Shown piece after piece: positions 50,801-62,800 of a stretch of DNA of 64,000 nucleotides. Location: positions 62,001 through 126,000 of the forward strand of contig JAPYMA010000169.1 in assembly GCA_035041965.1 (NCBI GenBank). The letters are read 5' to 3'. Position numbers and translations under genes: made by a program. Each line of letters opens with the position of its first letter. The first letter of the stretch is position 1. The stretch is from Anisakis pegreffii. Lineage: Eukaryota > Nematoda > Chromadorea > Rhabditida > Anisakidae. The notes beneath the pieces are model-generated. The model saw only the letters and a program-made list of their open reading frames with translations. It made no database searches and was not told the origin of the DNA.

Positions 50801-53800
50801 ACGTATTCTTCATATTCTGCTAAGCAACGCTACTTCAATGTCATTTTTCATTTAACATTTCAAACTGCACTGCGAATTGTTTCGTCCAGCCTTTCATTCG
50901 AACGAACCATAAGTATTCCGTAAAAATTCGTTTCGCTTTCTTTCAGAAATCATCAATGCACAATGTAAATCCCCAAAGCAACCTACCCGCTTTCCCAAAC
51001 CTTCCAAAATCCCATTTCTTCAACCAGTTGACCGCATTGTTTTAAATTGCTCTCATTCTTCGCATGTGCGTTTCCAGCCGGATCAAGATGGATGTACTGA
51101 GTTAGATCACAATAATTGTCATAGACTCCGTTCTTGGTACAGCATGGTATCAGACGATCCAGTTCACTGAAAACAAGCAGTTCTGATTTGATATTCCGAA
51201 AAGCATTTTCGTCAACTTTTCCATGTTCACTAACATTCGTAATTTGTAAATTTTTGCAGTGAATGCTGCTAATTATTCGTAATTTACTTATTCGTAATTT
51301 GGTGTGACCTAAGCAAACTTACTTCATTATCAATTCGTAATTTGGTGTGACCTAAGCAAAATTATTTTGCAGTGAATGCTGCTGCCTTGATATTCCGCCT
51401 TAACAATAAAATGATCATATTTAGTGTACAAACCGTTTGCCGAGTACTCCACGATAATACAAGAGTTGTGGTGCTGAATTGATTTGTTGTAGTTCACTTA
51501 TTTCACCATTGCCAATTGCAAGACCTTTTAATTTCACATACTTCATACTTCCGTCCTTAAGAATTCGTATAAGTGTCAGAACAGTTGACGGATCGATTCT
51601 CTTTGAAATATTCCATAACGAATGCGTATTATAATAGAAGCGATCGTCTTACCTGAATGCGCTTAATCAAGGCATCAACAAGTGTCGGCGTGTATACGCC
51701 ACCATATGATTCACCACTCACGTAGAAATCACGATTTTTGTATTCTGGGAATCGTTCAAAGAAACTTTTCAATGCGAGCACATTATCTGCTGCTGTCTGA
51801 AAAACGTTTGTTGTTATCAAAACTGAACAAGTAACCTAACCTTCTAATTACTGAGCTAAATATGAAGTAATGATGCACTTACGATTGTAAGCTGAGTAAT
51901 TATTAGCAAAAAATCATTCTTTGCTCTTTAAATGCAGATATTTCCGATGAATTTCTTCTTAATATGTTCCATGCCTATGATGGAAAATGTTATTGATCTT
52001 CTGAATTTTCAATTTCGGATCGTCTGCTCCATATGTGAGTTCATTGTCAAATCATTCAATTAGGACAGGATTTATGAAACGATAAAGGAAACAGTATAGA
52101 CCTTGGTGTCATTATAGAGGGTATCTGGAGGAACTGTATTCGAACGATATGAAAAACCGACGTCTCTTGGTGATTCAATGAACAAAACGTTTGCTATCTG
52201 TAAACTTATTTGAATTAAATTTGCTTGTCAAGTCAAATAAGACTCTTGGTTTTTCATTCACTTTTATTTAATAAATTGCATCAGTTCATTCATCTTCAAC
52301 GAATTACATATTTCTTCATTAATATGACACTATGAGGTAACTTATTCGAAACATAATCCTCATGAATTAATCAACTAATAGATTATCATCAAGGAGAGTT
52401 CGTTTCAGATTCGCCCCCCCCCCCTCCCCCTCCCTCCCACTTGCACTTAATTATGAAATCGCTAGAGAAACACTCCAATCCAACAAAACCTTATTCCAGG
52501 CATATTGATTTTCGTAGAGCGTTTGACCGTCTGGATTTGGTCTGAATGGTCCCAATTCAGTGAGTAAACCACCCATCGAACTACATCCTGGCCCCCCGTT
52601 CAGCCACAATACCAAAGGATCTTTTTTCGGATTATTTTGCGATTCAACAAACCTGAAAGCTATTGGAGCATTGCATGCCACGTGTTTCAGTGACAGACGA
52701 TCTGACTGTGACACGCTAATATTATATGACATTATTGATGAAAGAGTATGCTCAGAATTTTCATTTGCTGATTCTCTTTAAATATTCATATGGTCAAAAC
52801 TTTGACTGTGAGTTACAGCATAAATAATCTTGTTAATGCGAACAAACCGCGGTGATCCGCTATTGTGTCGTTCGAGAACAATTCGTGAACTGATTAGACA
52901 GAATCATTTATTTTCTCTTAAATATTAGAATTTTTAGATACCAAAGAGTGCATGAATTACTCGTACCAAATTTTTCAGATAATTTCTTGTACTTGGAGTA
53001 TAATGGATGAGTGCTGAACGGCGATAACGAATAATGAACAAATGTCAAACCAGTAATGAAGGAAGTTCCCTTTCGACGCTTCCAGATATCCTGAATATTG
53101 GTTGAATGTCACTTTAAATGTAACGCCGGGTAAATCTGTGATCTTATCGGCCTTCTTTGAGCCCACTGGTGGATCACCTACGGAATACGGCTTCACTATA
53201 TCGCTTCGTGGATCAGAATAACCATGTGATTGAGCGAATAAACGCCATGTACGTGAACGAGTTATCGGAACACTTGTTGCTATCTGCAAACACAGTTTTG
53301 TTCTGTTAGAGTTTTTAAAGCTGTGTTCATTCTGAGGTATTTTTTACAGTGGTATTCATCCTGAATAAGTTCATTAATTTTGAGTCGATGAACTTTTGCT
53401 TTGATTACTTGGTATGTTAGTGGAATTGTGATGGTTGTTGTTTGGGAGACATTTGCAAAATAATTCCTTCAGTATTTGGTCCGTTTCACTGACAAGTAAC
53501 TGAGCTCAGCAAACGAAACATTGCTCATCATCTACTTCCATAAAACGTCTCACAAAGCGATTCTCATTCAGCTGTATTACAATTTCAAAAGTATTCTCAT
53601 CAGTCAGTATTTCTCAATGTATTCGAAAGTTATTCTCTCGTTGCATAAGTCGAGCTGGTGAAGTATGGACTAATAGTTATTATAATACTGCACGCAGAGA
53701 TAAGTGTGCAACCTTCAGTTGAATCTGATACTCGGGCTTTAGCGCAGTGAAGGTTATACCGAAAGGAAGCGGTGTCTCGTATGGAATATTCATTAGGAAA

Positions 53801-56800
53801 CCACGAATCATCTGCATAGCTGGTCCTGGTCGATCCGTTGGTACCATATGTCCTGCGCCCTGAATTTTAATCATTGGCGAAAACTTTTTGCAATGCTTTA
53901 TCGGAGTAATCACATGTTCGACATAACCGGAATTTTGGAGCTATTATTCTGCAATCGCTTCAACCATATAGAACACATATTGAAGTCATTTCAACCCTAC
54001 AGCAAGTTTGTATGGACGGTATTCTACTCTCTAGTAAAAATGTCAATTATGATGACGGTAGAGACTTCACGTCGGACAGAAAATATCCTGATTGAACGGT
54101 AATAATGTGTGGCGGAAGTTTTCACGAGGGAAACATTTTTACAGTTTTGCCGCCGGGAATTTCGAACGATGAGATCGAATAATGTTCGATTTCAGCTCAC
54201 TAAGCAAGGCCTCTTTCATGTAACGTAATCGAATGAGGTCAACTGTTGACACTCAATGAGACTGGAACGGATGAACTAAGTACGGCTCAGATACTTTCCT
54301 TGTATCAACTTGCTTCGTCTGCATTCCGGCTCGAAACACAAACTGTTCGATTTAATGATAAGCAAAACTTTGCAAAATGATCAATTTCATTTGCAGTGAC
54401 ATGAATTGACGTTTCGGTCATTGACAAAACAGCTTATGACTCTGTTCATACCCGAGATAAACAAGAGATGAGAGAGGTAAATTATATTCACTTGACGCGC
54501 TTCGTTAGAAACAACCTCCATCGCTTATTTTTTAGCGTACGAGGATGTGAAGTGTTTTTTCCCCTTTCACAGCATATCAAGCATAAGACATGGCTTATGC
54601 TTGATATGCTGTGAAAGGGAAAGTTGTGCTTATTGGAATTTAGCTAGCGTGTTTACGTTGTGGAGAACTGAAGAACTGGTTTCAGGAAAAACGTCAGCAA
54701 TAAGTTAACCGAAAACTTGAATATTCATTTGTTTGTTCCTTGAATGCTACGGATTTCAATGATTTTGGTTTGGATGTGTCCCGTCATGATCTGCATAATA
54801 GTGATTCTTTTGAAGTAATTGTAAAACTCAAATATATTAATTCTTTACGATACATGGCTCACTCCTTTGCAACATTGACAATATGAAATCGGTTTGTTTG
54901 ACAATCAGATCAGCAGTTTTCAAGAAGATTTCCACTATTTTTGTTGACTTTATGGAGTATTTTGGTTGAATTCCACTTTTTTCCTATTTTAATCAAAACT
55001 ATCTGAAAACTGCTCATTATTGGCTTATGGTTAAAATGACTCCAATGTGCGTTTGGCGGTAGAAATTTTTGAGGAATGCTAGGGTTGTTAATTCACGAAT
55101 GGTCAGCAACTGAAGAGCGAAAGGCTGAAATAATGAATAGTGTTTGTCTGAGTGAGTGCATTCGATAACTTGATAACACTTCACCGTTTCACAGCATTCA
55201 CCTTAACAGTGAGTACGTCGATAGTGAACGTGTTTTTGTACTGGAATCGCTTGTAGTAACCACCAATTTGTGTCATGTAATGCCACGGTTTTCTTTCGAT
55301 TGTTTCAGACATTGAAAAGCGTTTAACCAACGCTTCTGTGAACCATTCATCTGAGAACAAAAGTTATTATTCTCTATGATGAAAATAAAATCGAAATTTT
55401 GCCTGGAAATTTTGATTAGCAATAGGTGTTATATGATAGAATATTGCCTTAAGTGTTTCAATGGAATACTGCAGTTCAGTTTCAATTTGGCTTCTATTCA
55501 ATATTATAATGAGACAAACTGTGTTTGATAATTGCGAAACGACTGTCTTAATGAGTGTAACGTGTTTTTGCAATGAGAGCAAAAGTAATGAGGTAATCAT
55601 TCTGAGAAAAGATTTATGGGAGGTCACCGTATCACTATAATTATAATTTCAAAATTTGCCATCTTTAAAAGTCAATTTAGAATGCAAACGCTAATGGATT
55701 CCAAGGGATTGAAAATTGCAACAAGCCCACAAACCTCCAGCAAAATTGCAAACAGAGTCAAGGTCACCGTTGTAGATCAACATACGCAGCTTATATCCAC
55801 TGTTAACGATGTTATCAAAAACTGGAGAAGTATCACCATTTTGCTTTATGTAGTGATCGCTGACAAAATCACTTAAAACCATTCATCAGTATCAGTCTGT
55901 TCTGATCTTTCACGTTTATGTGAATGAGATGATAGCTGAATTACCTCGAGGAGTTTTTCGAGCATCAGCGAAAAATGCTTAAATGAGACTTTCGCATGAC
56001 TTGACAAAAGGGGAGCAAAGTAAATTCGCGTAGTTTCCGTTCTTGTAACATCTAGCTTAACTCTCGATAATCATTTAAGAACATAATGAACAGAAACAAA
56101 TGCGAAAAAAAACGACCGCAAATCAATCGCGATGAATATCGCTGAACATAATTTTCTCGGATGTTTAAAGTTTTTAACAACTGACTAACGAAATTTGAAG
56201 CGCAGAGTTTCCGTCGCGGACGCAAGTACATATTCGGATGTTAATCATCAAAGTGCATAAGATCTAACCTGCATTCGCTGTAATTCTGCACTTGCGGTGG
56301 TATGTGAAGTGCTGCACGAACATCGGCCATGTTCAGCCATTGCTGTGTTCTCTGTGTGTTATAGCATTGGAATGCTCCTTGACTGTCCGTTGATGCAAAA
56401 TTTATTTTGGTCTGGAAATAACCACTATTTCATGAGGCTCAATTTAGTGTCATTATGCACAGATACTGAAATTGCTCGACCAAGAAGCATGCATTGGACA
56501 GAACCAGTGCTTACTGTTAGTGAAATATGGTATTCGATCTCATTTAAATGCAGCAATGTCTGATTGTGTCTGATTCAATGCTTTGATTGTACGTTTGCTT
56601 TGCATGGCTGTTTAGATTCGATATGTGCTCATTTTGAATATTCCTAATGTAAGTACTTATCGTGCTCATCAAAAGCGTAAAATAACATGAATCGCATATT
56701 GAAATGGAAGTAATCAATTCACCAATTGATTAATAAAACCAGCTGGAGTCTTCTGCTGCATCTTCATATTCCTTCTTGATTTCAACAACGCACTTCCGAC

Positions 56801-59800
56801 AGGAAATTCTTTTTGCAAGTAACAATCTTGGAACATATTATATGGATCTTGACTGAAATTCAACAAAAACATCTGTATTGCAAGAACGACGTGATTTTGC
56901 GATTCCCATTTATTTGAGTGGATGAATTCCGTGGATTTTGGGTATGGTCAATCAGTAATTTCCAGTACGGTGATCGAATTGTTTGCCTTGAGCAAAAGGA
57001 TCAATAGTCGAGTTGATTGCTTTCCGAGCGATTTCACTCGACGTCCAATTTGAACCACGGAAATTTTGCAGAATGCGATAACAATGAGAAACTGATCGCA
57101 GATATGTTCTTGAATTTCCGTTGAAACAAGTGAAAAATAGCTAGCTGTCTTGAAGAACTGACACATCAGAATGTGCCCAAATTTGTTTGCGACCATAATC
57201 AGCGATCATATTCGCGCACTTAGACGAATTATATGGTACAGCTCTACCATCATCATCAAATCCAACCCACTGCGAGAAGTCACAATCACGAAGAGGTATT
57301 GACTTGGGACAACATTTACTCAAGTCATTCATGACACTGAAATGGCATTTCACTCGTTATGAGCGGTAAGGTAACCTCATCAAGCATTTTCGTCAGCTCA
57401 GATGTTTACTCATTAGGTGAATTTTGATTTTATAATGAGTATCACTCTCAACATTTCTGCTAACATACACACAACTTCCATCAGCCGAAAAAAAATTTGA
57501 CCATAGAAATCCAACATTATTCACGGTTGGATTTCTCAACAATACTTGATAGTGAAAAACTATCAAACACGCCACACCCTCATTTGTGCATAAGGTTCTC
57601 AAATGTAGAAACTCATTGGCTTCAAAAATGCGGTAAATTTTTAGCTGTTGGTAAGAAAAGCGCTATAAATTACTACCACTGGCACTTACTCGACTCCATA
57701 CATTCCATGGTTATAAAACAAACTTATAACCGAGTTCAGCTGATACTTATCAGACATCTTTCCGTTACCAATCGCTACACCAGCCAAGTTCAAGCCAGGC
57801 GCTTTACCCGCCTAAAATTTTAATGATCACAAGTACGTGTGATAAGTCGATGTTTACTATGTTCAATCGAATTCATCAGTTTTGAAAATAAGATGAAAAA
57901 ATTAATGAACAAAAGTTAACCTGTATCATTTGAATAATGAGCGATACCAATGTTGGAATATAAACGCCAGCGTACGATTCACCACTCACATAGAATGGTC
58001 GATTGTAAAATTCGGGAAATACGCTGAGGAAGTCCATTATGGCCAGGAAATTATCGGTAGCGGTCTAAACGGAATTCAAAATTCTGTTATTTAGAGTCAG
58101 AAATTTCACAATACTCTTCTACGTCAAGCAGAACATCACTTAGAGAAATTCATCAACTCAGCATATACTTATTCGTTTGCTTGTATTGAAACTCAGTGGT
58201 ATCCTGGTTGTTAATTTCCTTCTACTAACAAAAATTATTTGACGATTAAGTAGAAAGTGGTTCGTTCCCGTGAACATCTTCATAGAATATTCAGTATTTG
58301 TTGAGGCTGTATTTTTTGTACTTGTCCGCAAATGGATACAGTCGGTGCAATTGAAATAATGGTGACATTGACCTTTTCGTCGTTAAACATTGTATCGTTG
58401 TTTTCTTTTGTATCCTGGTATGAATATCCAACTTGACGAGGAGATTCCAAGAAAAGAACGTTAGCCACCTGAAACAATGGAGCACTTTTGATCACTAGGG
58501 CACTTGTGATACCTGACGCAAAACAAGTTGTGCTTTTGCAACATTCTTGAATCAATTTTCGTTTGAGAAGAGGATGTTTGATAGCATTTGATACAAGTGA
58601 TGTCAGCATCTAATAGCATCTCTACTTACTGCAAACTAATGTTTCTTTGTTTCAGATTATAAAACTATGAAAAATGGTCACATCGGAAATTGATTCGCGA
58701 ACACTGCGAAACACTGCAATGAATCGATAAGTTTTTATTGTGACGTTCATTAACCCATGATATAAAATAAACTTCCACCATATATAAGCATGAACATACT
58801 CGATTCCATGAATAAATGTTCTCCATTAGCGTTCTTCCATCCGGGTTCAACCAGAACGGACCTAATTCAGTCAATAAGCCCGTCAATGAGCTACACCCAG
58901 GTCCTCCGTTCAACCACAGAAGCAGCGGATCATTTGCTGGATCATTTTGCGATTGCGTGAACCTGAAAGCAAAATTCGAACACAGACAACCATCGAACGA
59001 CAATAAAATCACACTGTTTGTTCATTGAGAATTCACGCATTTGAATTGTGATCATTGAAATCATACCAATAATGAAGATAGTTGCCTTTCGATGGGTTCA
59101 AATATCCGGAATAATGCTCAAATTTAAGATCGTAAGTTATTCCGGGCAGGTTCCATACGCGATCTCTCTCTTTTCTCGTTGCTAAATGTTGTATTTTAGA
59201 TTTAAATTTAAGGTCGATAGATAGTTATTTGATTCGAACGACAATTTAGAAAATACTCTAAAAGAAATGCAGCTGTTATACTGCGATATTAATTGGTGGA
59301 TGGCATCCTTGCATCATCACACCGCAATGCAATTAATACTCACGTTGGGGTTTCGGGTTTTGCTGATATTGTGGAAGGAGTGGTTTGAGGACGGTATTTA
59401 TGGTTGTTGGACTACTGTAGTTCTTGTTCGCGATGTAATTTTCAAGCATTTGCAACGCGGGACCGGGACGATCAAGTTGCACGAAATGCCCTGAGCCCTA
59501 AATTGCATTGATTAAGTTCACTTGTCATTCTATCGAGTGTATATTTTTCTTTGAGGAATTCCATAAATGTCACGTTCCTATCAGAGTACCTGTCGCGACT
59601 GTGCGTCGCGAGAGAGAGAATTAGTAAAAATAAGGAATTGAATAAGATGAGTCATGAGATTTGAAGAATAAATAAAAACGGTCCAGCTAAATCGTATGAA
59701 TAGTCATACAGTATTAAAATACGTATGATAAACAGAGATTGTAATCTTATCTAGCAATGAATAAAGAAGAAGCTTCATACGCGTAAATTAAAATATAAGC

Positions 59801-62800
59801 TAATATAAATAAACATGTTTATGACGTATAAATGTAAGCTGTGAAGATTCGTACAAATACCCAAAAGAAACAGACGGGTAATTATGAAAAAAATACGTAC
59901 AAAATGGGTTGGCCTTAAATTTAATTTTAGCAAAAATATAGGACTCTTAAAATCAACAAATAGAATATACTAATTATTTCTTTACGATATGAGTGGTCGT
60001 TCGACGACTCATATCGTAAAGAAATAGTTGGTATATTCTATTTGTTGATTTTCGTTGCTATTTGAATATAATATTAACGCTAAAATTATAACTATCATTA
60101 CGTCTTTCGCATGTGTCTGAATGAAAGATCCGAATGAGTGAGTCGAGGAGTTCTGATGAGGGCTGTACACCTCCACTTAATTCTTCGCTTTTGTAAATGA
60201 TTATTTTTGTATGGAATGTGGTTTTATATATCAGCTGCTGCTTGTGGGAGAAAGAATCGGTCTGATTAAAGCTAACTTCTGTTTTGCATTGGCATTGTCA
60301 ATACAAATATGGTCAATAAATCAGTGAAGAAGATTGAAATGAATGAATGAGGAATCGGTGCAGTAGTGGATGTCGAACTGAAAGGATATTTCGCTTCAAA
60401 ATACCTTCACAGAAAGGAAGTCGAATATCACTTTCCCATTTTTGGTTGTGTATCTTTGATGGTAGCCAGCTATTGACGGTTTATATTTCGGCTTCTCAGC
60501 AAACGTCCATTCTTGCCGAGTTTGTTTATCCAGATTGAATTTTGTTGCTAATCGTGAAGCGAATCGCTCGGCACCAAGAAAGTTGCAAACCGCATCAGTG
60601 TCACCATTGTACACAAGGATATGCAGATCCAGACCTTCAACAAATTCATTTTCGTTTGTTCGTTTGCAGTTTCGTTAGCTAACTGAACGCGTGAGTAGTT
60701 CAAAACATACGAATTAGACCATTTACGGAAGTTCATTCACCTGATTTGATCATCCGCTCGAAGAATGGTGTTGTGTCGTTGTATTGACGTTTGTATAATT
60801 CATTCACATGGAAACTGAATGAATTTTCATGATTAGTTTGTTCGTAAACTATGACTCGTTGTTTACTCCAAATTTGTGTTGATGAACAGAATTTTTAAGT
60901 TGAAAATTCAAATTTTCATACATACACCTCTTCTTAGCGCAGTAATTCTAACTTGTTCGGATACCTTTTAAGCGAATGTTTTATTCATGAACGAGATAAG
61001 AAATGCATAAATAAAATGTAGGCAACCAACAGTATATTAAGAAGCACTGAAATGTTCGCAAAATTAGCGTGTAAAAACGCATGTTGGTGCATTGAAAAGT
61101 GACGCATGATAACTATATAACACGGCATTGGCACTGAGCAAGCGATAATAATGGATAGAGCGATAATGAAGAATGGTGCTGACTGACACTATCAACAGTT
61201 AGAGTGGCAGCATTAATGACGGTAATATTTCAATGGAAAAAAAAACAAACTTGCAATCAGTCCAGTGTGGAAGATTTTTGGGAATATGAGTTGCATATCG
61301 AACTTCAGGTAAATTTATATAGGTTTCTTTGGCATCATCCATCCAACATGGATAGCCACTCAATGCATCCGTTGAACCCATATTCAGTTTTGACTTAAAA
61401 ACAGATTGATTACATTTGAGTGATTGAATTGGAATGCATGTTACCTATCGTGAGAATTATTGGGTCTAACCTAGCATTGTTTCTTCATAATTCTAACGGT
61501 CAGTTAATTCGATTTACGTGCAACGTTAACATTCTGCTTCAATTTCTATTTCTGGCATTGCACGTTTTACTGCGCAAGAGGTGATCGAAAGGCTAGGGGG
61601 CTATTGTTGTTTTCGCTGTTTAAGTGAGATGTTTCATCACATTTCATCCATCACTCTTCAAATTCACTTAGCCATTCAAACGAGCGATTCAAATCACAGA
61701 AATATCGCTTATTTTGCCTTTACTACTGATTCACCTCATCAAACACTTTCGCAGAAAACAAATAAATTCATGAATAGGAATTAAATCCATTGAAATTCGC
61801 GTGAAGGAGCGAATATTGTTATATGCGCGTAATTTAAAGCAGCACTCAAAAATACTCAACTCCTTGTTTAAGTTGCTGCTAGAAAAACTTTAAAATGACA
61901 TATAAGTAGAAAACAGTCAATCATGGTCAACAAGGAAAACGTACCCCTTGATCAATGAAAGATTCTTGACCATCGAATGCGCTCAATTTCATTAAACTCA
62001 TTCGTCTTTTAAGGTCTGATTGCCGTACAACTTTCAAGCTCGGCCGAGCATGAGTGTCCATGTAGCAGTCTTCGTACGTATTGTAAATGATTTCGCTAAA
62101 ATCCGACAACTTATGAGGAAACGGATATATCTCATAGCGATTGAGTGAAGCCGCATTACATTCATCCGCGCAATGTACAGGTGTTATTTTGCGGTCAAAA
62201 GGTGAATAAGAATTATTCGATGGGGAATTATCGCTACCAAGTGAAAAGTTGACATTGTGAGCACCAACTGCAACGTTCATCTATTCAGGATTTAAATTTA
62301 GATTTAAGTTCATCAGTCAAATGACGAACAATATTCTATAGATTTGGTAGGATTGAGAGGAGTATTGAGAGAACAGTGCGTAGGACAGAAAGAAAATTTT
62401 GATAATGAGCGGTGAAACCCAGTGTGAATTTTCGGTGAACTTGCAATGAAATTATTGATAAGAGCACAAAGTTGCGAACGTTGTATTCATTTCCATGCGG
62501 TAATAATCTCGCACGAGATTAGCACATTGACGCTTGATTGGGTCTTTGAATGGCCTCGGAACGATCGAACCATTGTTTCGGACTTCAATATATTGCGAAA
62601 AATCACACGTACCAAGCGCTTGAATCTTGGTACTATTCACTTTGCAGCATTTTTGCAATGCGTCGTAATCTCTGAACAATCACTTATCATTATAAGACGA
62701 TTCAACAACTTTTCAATGAACCATAAAAGCAACGGGCAGTAGCCAGCCAGACCGTAGGACGCCCAGTCAAAAAAATGCTGACATGAGGCATGTTGCAAAA

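Noticed and set aside
61927..62280. Long - strand frame starting [17 protein letters not shown] as an extended exon of domain 1
   Set aside because: Only the part from 62095 down ([11 protein letters not shown]...) aligns with other domains, and a GATTTTAG acceptor in the right phase sits at 62096; the front is intron.
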